A DNA stretch of 47,802 nt from positions 1 to 47,802 of the forward strand of contig NZ_QEXM01000006.1 of assembly GCF_004127445.1 (NCBI RefSeq), given 5' to 3'. A program made the translations under genes and the position numbers. Under the pieces are notes generated by a model. The model made no database searches. It was not told where the DNA came from and was given only the letters and a program-made list of their open reading frames with translations. Shown piece by piece: positions 38,244 through 46,387 of the stretch (position 1 is the stretch's first letter; every line of letters starts with the position of its first letter). The DNA comes from Streptomyces alfalfae. Lineage in GTDB: Bacteria > Actinomycetota > Actinomycetes > Streptomycetales > Streptomycetaceae.

Positions 38244-38402
38244 AGCCGGACGCCGCAAGGCAATTCTCTGTTGCGTGTTAAAGCTCACACCCCGTTTGCC
38301 CCAGGAGTTTTTCGGAAAAGGGGGCGCAGCGAGACGCCGCCCGGCTAGGCTCCTTCGCTTTGCCGGACGGCGCCAACTGTGGTGATTCTCCCGTGAACTG
38401 AC

Positions 38403-39722
38403 CTAGAGGTGTCCGTCCTCCAGCATTTCGGTCACCAGGGCCGCGATCTGGGAACGCTCGGAGCGCGTGAGCGTCACGTGGGCGAAGAGCGGATGGCCCT
38501 TCAGCTTCTCCACGACGGCGACCACTCCGTCGTACCGCCCCACCCGGAGGTTGTCGCGCTGGGCGACGTCATGGGTGAGGACGACACGGGAGTTCGCCCC
38601 GATCCTGGACAAGACGGTCAGCAGGACGTTCCGCTCCAGCGACTGGGCCTCGTCCACGATGACGAACGCGTCGTGCAGCGAGCGCCCGCGGATGTGGGTG
38701 AGCGGCAGGACCTCCAGCATCCCGCGCGCGGTCACCTCCTCGATGACCTCCTTGCCCGCCACCGAACCGAGCGTGTCGAAGACCGCCTGGGCCCACGGCC
38801 CCATCTTCTCGGCCTCGGTGCCCGGCAGATAGCCGAGCTCCTGCCCGCCCACGGCGTACAGCGGCCGGAACACCATCACCTTCTGGTGCTGCCTGCGTTC
38901 GAGGACCGCCTCCAGGCCCGCGCAGAGCGCGAGCGCCGACTTGCCGGTGCCCGCGCGCCCGCCCATCGAGACGATCCCGACGTCCGGGTCGAGGAGCAGA
39001 TCGAGCGCGATCCGCTGCTCGGCGCTCCTGCCCTTGATGCCGAAGGCCTCCCTGTCTCCGCGCACGAGGCGGACGTTGCCCTCGGGCGTGACGCGGCCGA
39101 GGGCCTTGCCGCGCTCCGACTGGACGGTCAGGCCCGTGTGCACGGGCAGGTCGGCGGCCTCGGGCACGTACAGGCTGTCCTCTTCGAAGAGGAGGTCGAC
39201 CTGTTCCGCGGTGAGCGTCAGCTCGGACATGCCGGTCCAGCCGGAGTCCGTGATGGCCAGCTCCGCGCGGTACTCCTCCGCGAGCAGCCCGACCGAGGAG
39301 GCCTTGATCCGCAGCGGCAGGTCCTTGGAGACGACCGTGACGTCGTACCCCTCGGCCTGGAGATTGCGGGCCACGGCGAGAATCCGTGAGTCGTTGTCCC
39401 CCAACCGGTAGCCGGCCGGGAGCACGCCGGGATCGGAGTGGTTGAGCTCGACGCGCAGCGAGCCGCCCAGGTCCCCGATGGGAATCGGGGCGTCCAGGCG
39501 GCCGTGCCGGATACGGAAGTCGTCCAGCAGGCGCAGCGCCTGCCGGGCGAAGTAACCGAGCTCCGGATGGTGCCGTTTGGCCTCCAGCTCCGTCACCACG
39601 ACGACGGGCAGCACGACTTCGTGCTCGTCGAAGCGGGTCAGTGCGTTCGGGTCGGCCAGTAGGACGCTGGTGTCGAGAACATAGGTGCGCCTGTCGGGCA
39701 TGCGGCGCTTTGTGCTGGTCAC
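38403..39722 (-). CDS. PIN-PhoH fusion protein (PhoH2 type)
   Basis: 439 residues from the GTG at 39722 ([25 protein letters not shown]); the frame is open upstream and an ATG a few codons in is also possible. The N-terminal PIN nuclease domain (about 10-150) has Asp in [12 protein letters not shown], Glu in [11 protein letters not shown] and the acidic [11 protein letters not shown]. The C-terminal PhoH ATPase (about 230-439) has Walker [13 protein letters not shown] and Walker [13 protein letters not shown]. PhoH2 proteins are ATP-driven RNA helicase-ribonucleases. It stands alone here with no obvious antitoxin. Confidence 0.92.
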   Translation of the reverse strand: MTSTKRRMPDRRTYVLDTSVLLADPNALTRFDEHEVVLPVVVVTELEAKRHHPELGYFARQALRLLDDFRIRHGRLDAPIPIGDLGGSLRVELNHSDPGVLPAGYRLGDNDSRILAVARNLQAEGYDVTVVSKDLPLRIKASSVGLLAEEYRAELAITDSGWTGMSELTLTAEQVDLLFEEDSLYVPEAADLPVHTGLTVQSERGKALGRVTPEGNVRLVRGDREAFGIKGRSAEQRIALDLLLDPDVGIVSMGGRAGTGKSALALCAGLEAVLERRQHQKVMVFRPLYAVGGQELGYLPGTEAEKMGPWAQAVFDTLGSVAGKEVIEEVTARGMLEVLPLTHIRGRSLHDAFVIVDEAQSLERNVLLTVLSRIGANSRVVLTHDVAQRDNLRVGRYDGVVAVVEKLKGHPLFAHVTLTRSERSQIAALVTEMLEDGHL

Positions 39723-40054
39723 CACGGAAGGACGTACCCCCTCGGATGAGGTCGGGGAGCTACGGGAGGGGTGCCGGACGGGCTGGCGGGTGTGAACCAG
39801 GCCGGACACGGCCGCGATGCGCGGGCCGAGGACCGGCCCTCCATGCCGCCCGTGCTGTCCACACGGTCGTCCTGGTGCAAAGGGCCTCCCGGGCGGACGG
39901 CCCTATGCCGCCCGCTGGATACGACGCCCCTGTCGGATACTGCCGGGACGCCGACCTGGAGGGGTTATTCCCTCGAACAAGCGCAGCCATGCCACGGCAT
40001 ATGACGACACGTTGGTTAACTCTGGGTTACCCCGACCTCGTGGGGTGATACGGG
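39723..40054. other. gene-free stretch between phoH-like gene and uppS-type gene
   Basis: 332 bases. I see no supported gene. It must hold the phoH promoter (minus strand) and the end of the prenyltransferase transcript. A short CCCC/GGGG hairpin lies near 40029-40046, and the 39960-40030 part is unusually AT-rich for this genome (ggcatatgacgaca). Confidence 0.5.
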
Positions 40055-40816
40055 TCAGCCCCCGTAACGGCGGTGGCGGGCGGCGTAATCACGCAGCGCA
40101 CGCAGGAAGTCGACCTTGCGGAAGGCCGGCCAGAAGACTTCGCAGAAGTAGTACTCGGAGTGAGCGGACTGCCAGAGCATGAATCCGGAGAGTCGCTGCT
40201 CCCCGCTCGTGCGGATCACCAGGTCGGGGTCCGGCTGGCCGCTGGTGTAGAGGTGCTTGGAGATCAGGTCGATGTCGACGCTCTCCGCGACGTCCTCCAG
40301 GCTGGCGCCCTTCTCGGCGTGCTCCAGGAGCAGCGAGCGGACCGCGTCGGCGATCTCCTGGCGACCGCCGTAGCCCACGGCGACGTTGACCAGTATCCCG
40401 GTGTTGCCGTGCGTGGCCTGCTCGGCTTCCTTCATGACGCTCTGCGTGCGGGCCGGCAGCAGGTCGAGCGCGCCGACGTGGTGCACGCGCCAGCGGCCGT
40501 CGGCGACGAGCGAGCGGACCGTGGCCTCGATGATGCCGAGGAGCGGCGTCAGCTCCTCCTCGGGCCGGTCGAAGTTGTCGGTGGAGAGCATCCACAACGT
40601 GACGACCTCGACGTCCGTCTCCGCGCACCAGCCGAGGAACTCCTCGATCTTGTACGCGCCCGCCTGGTGCCCCTGTGCGGTCGTCCCGCCGGACGCCTTC
40701 GCCCAGCGGCGGTTGCCGTCGAGGATGACGCCGATGTGCTTGGGCACCTGGTCGTGATCGAGGCGGCCTTCCACCCGGCGTGCGTAAAGTCCGTACACCA
40801 GGTCGCGCAGGTTCAC
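40055..40816 (-). CDS. uppS: cis-prenyltransferase (undecaprenyl- or Z,E-farnesyl-diphosphate synthase family)
   Basis: 253 residues from the GTG at 40816 (VNLRDLVYGLYARRVEG), with GGAGGGG nine bases upstream. The enzyme adds isoprene units in cis to an allylic diphosphate, normally for the lipid carrier of peptidoglycan. The catalytic Asp motif is HIGVILDGNRRWAKASG; further signatures are LWMLSTDNFDRP, VNVAVGYGGRQEIADAV and DLVIRTSGEQRLSGFMLWQSAHSEYYF. Actinobacteria usually have two such enzymes, one making a short Z-farnesyl product, and I cannot decide chain length. Divergent from the aldo/keto reductase. Confidence 0.92.
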   Translation of the reverse strand: MNLRDLVYGLYARRVEGRLDHDQVPKHIGVILDGNRRWAKASGGTTAQGHQAGAYKIEEFLGWCAETDVEVVTLWMLSTDNFDRPEEELTPLLGIIEATVRSLVADGRWRVHHVGALDLLPARTQSVMKEAEQATHGNTGILVNVAVGYGGRQEIADAVRSLLLEHAEKGASLEDVAESVDIDLISKHLYTSGQPDPDLVIRTSGEQRLSGFMLWQSAHSEYYFCEVFWPAFRKVDFLRALRDYAARHRRYGG

Positions 40817-40959
40817 GTGTGTCAGCCCCTCCAGCAGATGGCGGTCCTCAAGGGGTGTGCGTAGGGCAGTCCCCGAGGGCGACACCCTACCGCTGTGCGG
40901 GCCTGGCCCAGAAACTCGGGGCGTACGCGCGGGCAGGTGGCTGAAGTAGCTTCATCCCC

Positions 40960-41997
40960 ATGAACGACACGTCTCTGTATCGCGCGGCATCCGACCGCTA
41001 CGACTCGATGGAGTACCGCCGCACCGGCCGCAGCGGCCTGAAGCTGCCCGCGGTCTCCCTCGGCCTGTGGCACAACTTCGGCGACGACAAGGCCCTGGAC
41101 ACCCAGCGCTCGATCCTGCGGCGCGCCTTCGACCTGGGCGTCACCCACTTCGACCTGGCGAACAACTACGGCCCGCCGCCCGGTTCCGCCGAGCTCAACT
41201 TCGGCAAGCTGTTCGCGCAGGACTTCGCCCCGTACCGCGACGAGCTGATCATCTCGACCAAGGCCGGCTACCTCATGCACCCCGGCCCGTACGGCGAGTG
41301 GGGCAGCCGCAAGTACCTGCTGTCGTCCCTCGACGCCTCGCTCTCGCGCATGGGCCTCGACCACGTCGACATCTTCTACTCGCACCGCTTCGACCCCGAC
41401 ACGCCACTGGAGGAGACGATGGGCGCGCTCGCGTCCGCCGTCCAGCAGGGCAAGGCTCTCTACGTCGGCGTGTCGTCCTACAACAGCGAGCAGACCGCCG
41501 AAGCGGCGCGGCTGCTGCGGGAGATGGGCGTTCCCGCCCTCATCCACCAGCCGTCGTACTCGATGATCAACCGCTGGACCGAGGAGGACGGCCTCCTCGA
41601 CACGCTGGAGGCGGCCGGCATGGGCTGCATCTCCTTCGTGCCGCTCGCGCAGGGCCTGCTCACCAACAAGTACCTGAAGGGCATTCCGGAGGGCTCGCGC
41701 GCCACCCAGGGCAAGTCCCTCGACCCGGACCTGCTGAGCGAGGAGGTCGTACGCCGCCTCAACGGCCTGAACGACATCGCGGCGGGCCGCGGCCAGTCCC
41801 TCGCCCAGCTCGCCCTCAACTGGGTGCTCCGCGACGAGCGCATGACCTCGGCGCTGATCGGGGCGTCCAGCGTGGGCCAGCTGGAGGAGAACGTGGCGGC
41901 GCTGGCGGGGCCGAAGCTCACCGACGAGGAACTGGCGGCCATCGACGCCTTCGCCGTGTCGACGCCGGGCACGAACATCTGGGCCGGCCGGGGCTGA
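40960..41997 (+). CDS. aldo/keto reductase (YghZ/Mgr type)
   Basis: 345 residues. Family marks include MEYRRTGRSGLKLPAVSLGLWHNFGDD, THFDLANNYGPPPGSAE (catalytic Asp and Tyr), ISTKAGYLMHPGPYGEWGS, VDIFYSHRFDPDTPLEET and ALNWVLRDERMTSALIGAS. Most similar members reduce glyceraldehyde-3-phosphate or methylglyoxal with NADPH, a detoxifying role. Start at the ATG at 40960. It is a single-gene unit divergent from the prenyltransferase. Confidence 0.92.
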   Translation: MNDTSLYRAASDRYDSMEYRRTGRSGLKLPAVSLGLWHNFGDDKALDTQRSILRRAFDLGVTHFDLANNYGPPPGSAELNFGKLFAQDFAPYRDELIISTKAGYLMHPGPYGEWGSRKYLLSSLDASLSRMGLDHVDIFYSHRFDPDTPLEETMGALASAVQQGKALYVGVSSYNSEQTAEAARLLREMGVPALIHQPSYSMINRWTEEDGLLDTLEAAGMGCISFVPLAQGLLTNKYLKGIPEGSRATQGKSLDPDLLSEEVVRRLNGLNDIAAGRGQSLAQLALNWVLRDERMTSALIGASSVGQLEENVAALAGPKLTDEELAAIDAFAVSTPGTNIWAGRG

Positions 41998-42097
41998 GGA
42001 CGCGGGGTTCCGGCCGCCGCCGCGGCGGCCGGGGCCCTGTTCCCGTCCCCCTCGGGACGCGCCCCGGACCCGCCCCGGACCCGGGCGCGGTCCGGGC

Positions 42098-42141
42098 ACA
42101 AAAAATCGGGCCGGTCCGTGGGGGGGAGACGGACCGGCCCG
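42098..42141 (-). terminator. strong intrinsic terminator facing the minus strand
   Basis: CGGGCCGGTCCGT (42107-42119) and ACGGACCGGCCCG (42129-42141) form a perfect 13-bp stem. Read on the minus strand, it is followed by ATTTTTTGTG. It may also end the aldo/keto reductase transcript, but the U-tract is on the minus side, so some transcript must come from the right. Confidence 0.8.
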
Positions 42142-42650
42142 AGGGGGGGGTTTCCACCATAACCCTTCGTAAGTGATCCCGGGTGCATCGGCGTGCCACA
42201 ACTACTCTCCGAGAGCACGCGGCGACTGCGAGAGCCCGTGTCCCCTACGGAATTCTTGATTCCTGGGCGTTTTCCGGCCGCGGCAGGTACCACTCACAAG
42301 AGTGACCGCCATATGGCTCACACGCTTGACGCCCCGGCTGTCCCCGGCGCTAACGGCGTACGCGGGGCGCGCCGAGCGGAGCGTGTGGGGCGAGGGTCGC
42401 CCCGGGCGAGGCCGGATGACGGCCCGCGGCGCCGTGCGGCCCCCTCCACCGCACGGCACCACGCACGCAGCTTTGCTTGCGCGAATTAGCGTTGGTCTGA
42501 ACTTACGCGACGCCGAGAGGAGGATCGAGCCAGTATTGATAACGATGCGGAATCAAGGCTTCGATTTTGTGGCTTACGGGGTGGGGTGCGACACCCGTTC
42601 CGTCTTCCCGGAACGCCCATCAACCGGACGTTGGGGCGGGGTTGACCCGG
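42142..42650. other. unexplained 500-base stretch without a supported gene
   Basis: Frames on both strands lack the codon bias of neighbouring genes. The best plus candidate starts at about 42313 (MAHTLDAPAVPGANG) and ends at TAG 42487-42489, but its third-position GC is only about 74 %. A ribosome-site-like AGGAGG occurs at 42518-42523 before a short frame starting at 42545, also without good codon use. The part 42480-42560 is unusually AT-rich. Between 42585 and 42650 several hairpins are possible (GGGTGCGACACCC; GTTCCG/CGGAAC; AACCGG/CCGGTT); these may end the methyltransferase transcript. Confidence 0.5.
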
Positions 42651-43592
42651 TTATGGCTTGCGCAGGTCGAAGAGGTGGCGGGTGCTGTGGGCGACGAACG
42701 GTCCCTGCTCCTGGATCTGCTCGTGCAGCTCCCGCAGGCGCGGCCGGTACTTCTCCACACTGAAGCCCGGGACCATCCACACGACCTTGCGCAGGAAGTG
42801 CACGACTGCGCCGACGTCGAAGAACTCGATCCGCAGCCGCTCGGCCCGCAGGTCCACGACCTCAAGCCCCGCGGCCTCGGCCTCGGCGCGCTCCCGATCG
42901 GGACGGCGGCCGTTCCTGACCTCCTCCGGCTGCCGCCCGAGGAAGTACTCGACCACCTCGAAGACGCTGGCGGGGCCGACGTGCTGCGCGAAGTACGTGC
43001 CGCCGGGGCGCAGCACACGGGCGATCTCGTCGAAGTGGGCTTGCACCGGATGCCGGCTGGTGACCAGGTCGAAGGCGCCGTCCGCGAACGGCAGCGGCGC
43101 GTCCTCCGGCGACGCCACGACCGCGACGCCCCGCGGATGCAGCAGCGCGGTGGCCTTGGCGACGTTCGCGGGCCAGCCCTCCGTGGCGACCATGAGCGGC
43201 GGCAGGGTGGCGGCCGATGCGACGACCTCGCCGCCGCCGGTCTGGATGTCGAGCGCGGCCGAGGCCGTGGCCAGCCGCCGGGCCATCGCCTCGGCGTACC
43301 GCCACGAGGGCCGCGCCTCGGTGGCCCGCCCCTCGAACCAGGAGAAGTCCCACCCGGCGGTGGGGGCGGCCTCGGCTTCCGCGACGAGGTCGTCGAAGCC
43401 GCGGGGGGCGGGGGCGAGGGTGGGGGTGGAGAGGGGGGCGGTAGTGGAGGCGGGGGTGGTGCTGGGGGCCTTTGATGGCTTTGCGTGCTCTGCGGAGCCG
43501 GAGGGCTCTGCGTGCCTTGCGTGCTCTGGGGAGCCGGAGGGCTCTGCGTGCCTTGCGTGCTCTGCGGGGTCGGAGGGGTCGGCGTTGTTCAT
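42651..43592 (-). CDS. SAM-dependent methyltransferase with repetitive N-terminus
   Basis: 313 residues from the ATG at 43592. The first 60 or so residues are low-complexity, with a 12-residue repeat of the form EHARHAEPSGSP/A. The methyltransferase part reads LDIQTGGGEVVASAA (motif I), GVAVVASPEDAPLPFADGAFDLVTSRHP and ARVLRPGGTYFAQHVGPAS, all typical of class I enzymes acting on small molecules. The motif I variant 'LDIQTGGG' is that of a known actinobacterial subgroup. Substrate is unknown. No operon partner is apparent. Confidence 0.85.
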   Translation of the reverse strand: MNNADPSDPAEHARHAEPSGSPEHARHAEPSGSAEHAKPSKAPSTTPASTTAPLSTPTLAPAPRGFDDLVAEAEAAPTAGWDFSWFEGRATEARPSWRYAEAMARRLATASAALDIQTGGGEVVASAATLPPLMVATEGWPANVAKATALLHPRGVAVVASPEDAPLPFADGAFDLVTSRHPVQAHFDEIARVLRPGGTYFAQHVGPASVFEVVEYFLGRQPEEVRNGRRPDRERAEAEAAGLEVVDLRAERLRIEFFDVGAVVHFLRKVVWMVPGFSVEKYRPRLRELHEQIQEQGPFVAHSTRHLFDLRKP

Positions 43593-43808
43593 GGGGCGAT
43601 CCTGACATTGCGGCCGTCGCGTCACATCCCGGTTTCCGCGGGCGGCGTCCCCGCTCTCCGCGGGGCCCGCTCTCCTCAGCGCCCGCTCCCCTCAGCGCCC
43701 TCTCTCCGCCGCGTCCTCTCTCCGCCGCGTCCTCCCTTGACGGCCGCCGCGGGTCCGTCAGACTCCCGCACCTGGACGGGCCGTGGGGCCGGGCTGCCGG
43801 AGTGGGGC

Positions 43809-43922
43809 GGTGGCCGCTTCTGCGACGTCTTCGAGATCCGGGACTGGCTGATCCACCGGTGCTTCATCTACTTGGACCCGGATTACGCGGGCGAGGACGC
43901 GAGCCGGTATCCCTGGCTCAGT
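43809..43922 (+). pseudogene. C-terminal remnant of an NTF2/SnoaL-like protein
   Basis: The plus strand encodes RFCDVFEIRDWLIHRCFIYL followed by DPDYAGEDASRYPWLS, a pattern I recognise from the end of NTF2-like/SnoaL polyketide-cyclase-type proteins ('...VFEIRDGLIHRCFIYLDPDYAGKDTARYPWL'). Nothing upstream continues the domain and the natural stop is lost; the frame runs into the OmpA-like gene on the other strand, whose stop overlaps the remnant by five bases. The rest of 43593-43808 shows no gene. Confidence 0.5.
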
Positions 43923-44658
43923 CGCCAGCGTCGCCGCTCGCGTCGCCCGTGCCGTCGTCGTTGTCTCCCGCGGGGCCGGTTCCGCTGCCGGCGTTCGTGC
44001 CCGTGCCGGCCGCGGTCCCGCGCGGGAACGAGACCTCCACCCGGCGGTTCTTCTTGCGGCCCTCCTCGGAGCCGTTGTCCGCGATGGGGTAGTCCTCGCT
44101 GTAGCCGCGCACGGAGAAGGTGACCTCGGGGCCCAGGTGGCTCGCGAGTTCGTCGTGGACCGCTTCGGCGCGCTGTCGTGAGAGCTTCTTGCCGTGGCTG
44201 TAGGAGCCGAGGTTGTCCGTGAACCCGAAGACCCGTACGTCCGTGGCCTTCTGCGCCTCGGCCTCCGCCGCGATCGCCTTGATGCGGGCGGTCGCCTCGG
44301 GGTTCAGCTTGGAGCTGTCCTTGGGGAACAGCACCTCCGCCTGCAGCGCGAACTTCACGTCCGTGTTGGTGTCCTCGCGCCGCTCCTCGCCGCCGAGGTC
44401 CTCGACGACCGACTTGATGTCCAGCACCTTGGCGGGGGCGAGCGTCGCGCCGTCGGCGAGCTTGAGGCCGGGGCTGTTGGAGTCGACCTCCGGGGGCGGG
44501 GAGGTAGTGGTGCTGCCGGGCGGCGCGCTGGGCTCCCCTTCATCGGCCCATCCGCTCCCGGCTCCGAGGGTGAGCACCAGAGCGGCGGCGAGAACGACGG
44601 TCCCCGCGGCGCGGGGGGCCGCGGGGCGGCGGGTCTGGGGGTGGGGGTGGCGGCTCAT
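43918..44658 (-). CDS. secreted OmpA-family peptidoglycan-binding protein
   Basis: 246 residues from the ATG at 44658. A signal sequence (AAGTVVLAAALVLTLGAGSGWA, about 18-39) is followed by a low-complexity linker and an OmpA_C domain (about 95-220) with VLFPKDSSKLNPEATARIKAIA, VFGFTDNLGSYSHGKKLSRQRAEAVHDEL and RGYSEDYPIADNGSEEGRKKNRRVEV. The Asp and Arg residues that hold diaminopimelate are in these stretches. The tail is Gly/Asp-rich. It lies four bases behind the lipoprotein gene and ends the tad cluster. With no outer membrane here, it should bind the cell wall. Confidence 0.88.
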   Translation of the reverse strand: MSRHPHPQTRRPAAPRAAGTVVLAAALVLTLGAGSGWADEGEPSAPPGSTTTSPPPEVDSNSPGLKLADGATLAPAKVLDIKSVVEDLGGEERREDTNTDVKFALQAEVLFPKDSSKLNPEATARIKAIAAEAEAQKATDVRVFGFTDNLGSYSHGKKLSRQRAEAVHDELASHLGPEVTFSVRGYSEDYPIADNGSEEGRKKNRRVEVSFPRGTAAGTGTNAGSGTGPAGDNDDGTGDASGDAGD

Positions 44659-44662
44659 GGGG

Positions 44663-45262
44663 CTACTCACCGTCGGAGAGTTCGATGGGGGCGGGTGGCA
44701 TCGACCCCACCTGGAAGGTGACCTTGCTGGTGCCTTCCGGCGGGGCGGGGAACTGGGCGAACCAGTTCGCGGTGTCTCCCTGCCGCACTCGTCCATTGAA
44801 CTTGGTGCAAAGGCAGCGCCCCGAGGTGTCTCTGAGGACCAGGTACTTCTTCTTTCCCTCCTTGTCGACCAAACTGGCGCCGGAAAGTGAGCCACCGTTC
44901 GACCTGAGCTCCCGCTCATCGCTGGCCCAGTCCGCTCCCATCCAGGACCGACCGCCGTTGTTCGTCACCGTTCCGGAAACCGTGACGAACCCACCTCCGT
45001 CCCGAAGGGCGGAGTTGATCTTCACATTGATGTCCCCGTCTTTGGCCTCCGCCAATGCCTGGCCGCCGGAGGGCTTGTCCGTCTGCCCTTTTTCATCACC
45101 GCCACTGTCCTTCTGCCCTGAAGAAGCGGACGAGGTGGGTTCTTCGGCCTTGCCGTTTCCGTCATCCCCACCGCCACAACCAGCCAGCGTGAGGACCAGC
45201 CCGGTTGTGATTGCTACAGCAGTCATCGCCCGACGGGCCGTGAGGGTTCGCCGAGAGTTCAT
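44663..45262 (-). CDS. lipoprotein of the tad cluster
   Basis: 199 residues from an ATG with AAGGAAG upstream. The signal peptide ends in a lipobox LTLAGC (Cys29), so the protein is anchored to the outer face of the membrane. A Ser/Gly/Asp-rich linker (30-70) precedes a beta-rich domain with FVTVSGTVTNNGGRSWMGADW, a pattern of DUF4352-like or similar immunoglobulin-fold domains, and two Cys in SGRCLCTKFNG. It is the gene between the TadE/G-like protein and the OmpA-like protein. Function is unknown; position suggests envelope support of the pilus machine. Confidence 0.8.
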   Translation of the reverse strand: MNSRRTLTARRAMTAVAITTGLVLTLAGCGGGDDGNGKAEEPTSSASSGQKDSGGDEKGQTDKPSGGQALAEAKDGDINVKINSALRDGGGFVTVSGTVTNNGGRSWMGADWASDERELRSNGGSLSGASLVDKEGKKKYLVLRDTSGRCLCTKFNGRVRQGDTANWFAQFPAPPEGTSKVTFQVGSMPPAPIELSDGE

Positions 45263-45294
45263 GGCTACGGCTTCCTTCTTTCGTCGATCGCCGG

Positions 45295-45885
45295 TCAGTC
45301 GGCCAGGTGGACAGAGAAGAGAACGGATGCTTCCGGGAGATCGTCCAGCTCGAAGTCATCCGGGTCGATCTCGATGGGTTCTTCGCCGTCGCACGTGAAT
45401 TCCACGGTCTTCCCCGGGTCGGCCGCCGAGTCAACATTACAGCGCGGCTTGATGACCGCAGTGGCATCAGCCTTGGCGTGCTGGGATTCCGTGCCGGGAA
45501 TGATCGAGTCACCCACCGTGTAATTGGTTACGACCGAAGCCCGAAAGCCGGGGTATCCGTTCATTTCGGTCGCGACGACAGTAGCCTTCGCGCCGTTGAG
45601 CGCGGCGAGCGACTGGCCCGCCTCGTGTGCACCGGCACCGGTCAGCCCATTCCCCGCGAGCCAGTCGAGCCAGTCCCCGCCTTCACCGATGGACAACCCG
45701 AGGCCCACGACCAGTTCCTCCCTGGCCTCCTGCGCAGCGGCCAGAGCTGCCGCATCCGCAGCTGACTGCGCACCGTTGCGTGCCGAGGCCGCTTGAGCGA
45801 AAGCGAAGAAGGCAAACGCGACAAAGAGAAGAATCCCCGTCAGCCAGATGTAGATAGGGAGGGTCGAGCCTCGGTCACCATGCAG
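45295..45885 (-). CDS. TadE/G-like pilus assembly protein, start codon uncertain
   Basis: About 196 residues if counted from a CTG at 45885. The N-terminus (GDRGSTLPIYIWLTGILLFV then AFAFFAFAQAA) is the pseudopilin-like helix of TadE/TadG proteins, followed by ARNGAQSAADAAALAAAQEARE, a typical 'Tad' domain continuation. The extracellular rest has several acidic stretches. In this frame no ATG, GTG or TTG occurs between the upstream flp stop and the conserved part. An ATG at 45881 is in another frame. So either CTG is used, or one base is missing near 45880. It follows the flp gene by eight bases. Confidence 0.75.
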   Translation of the reverse strand: MHGDRGSTLPIYIWLTGILLFVAFAFFAFAQAASARNGAQSAADAAALAAAQEAREELVVGLGLSIGEGGDWLDWLAGNGLTGAGAHEAGQSLAALNGAKATVVATEMNGYPGFRASVVTNYTVGDSIIPGTESQHAKADATAVIKPRCNVDSAADPGKTVEFTCDGEEPIEIDPDDFELDDLPEASVLFSVHLAD

Positions 45886-45893
45886 CTGATGCG

Positions 45894-46112
45894 CTAGCCG
45901 CCCACGACATCGTCGACCGCGTCCCCGATGGCCGACGAAATGGTCCCGTCCAAGCCCAGTTGGTCGATCAACGTGAAGATCCCCGCAATAAGAATCATCA
46001 ACCCCGCATACTCCACGAACCCCGCCCCCGCATCCCGCTCCCGCCCGCGGATGCGACCCGCGATCGTCAACGTCCAGTTCACCCAGACTTCGAGCACGCG
46101 TTCCTTCAGCAC
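45894..46112 (-). CDS. flp: Flp-type prepilin
   Basis: 72 residues from the GTG at 46112, chosen for AGAAGGGG about six bases upstream; an ATG at 46172 is in frame. The prepilin peptidase site is G29|A30, followed by AGFVEY, so Glu is at +5 and Tyr at +6, exactly the Flp pattern (G|xxxxEY). A hydrophobic helix AGLMILIAGIFTLIDQLGL follows. The leader is 29 residues. It should be the major pilin, processed by a TadV-type peptidase that is not in the window. The gene lies between TadC and the TadE/G-like gene. Confidence 0.82.
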   Translation of the reverse strand: MLKERVLEVWVNWTLTIAGRIRGRERDAGAGFVEYAGLMILIAGIFTLIDQLGLDGTISSAIGDAVDDVVGG

Positions 46113-46387
46113 GACGGCCCCTTCTCTCCCACCCGATTCCGCGACCACCGCTACCACCGTCGGCGTCGCCATGGGCAACGTACGCGACAACACGTGACTC
46201 GGCAGCAACTCTGCGCAGACAATGGGTTTTGGTACGCCCCGGCCCGGCAAGTTGGCGGATTCTCTCCCCCCTCGGTGAGATCATCATGCACGAAGCCCCC
46301 TCCCGCGATCCGCGAACTCAGGAACGACTGTCCCACATCGAGTTGCACACGCGAAGGGGTTTCGCGAAGTCGATGTCGGCATCGTGC
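46113..46387. other. intergenic stretch upstream of flp
   Basis: 275 bases, probably holding the flp promoter. A short hairpin CGCGAA/TTCGCG lies near 46353-46370 just after tadC. The sequence is less GC-rich than its surroundings, and I see no further gene. Confidence 0.5.

Noticed and set aside
42193..42489. 98-residue plus-strand frame in the gene-free stretch
   Set aside because: Third-position GC is about 74 %, composition is Arg/Ala-rich as in shadow frames, and the ribosome site is poor.
42493..42510. TGGTCT half-site resembling a DasR box
   Set aside because: The right half does not match the consensus; a half-site is expected by chance.
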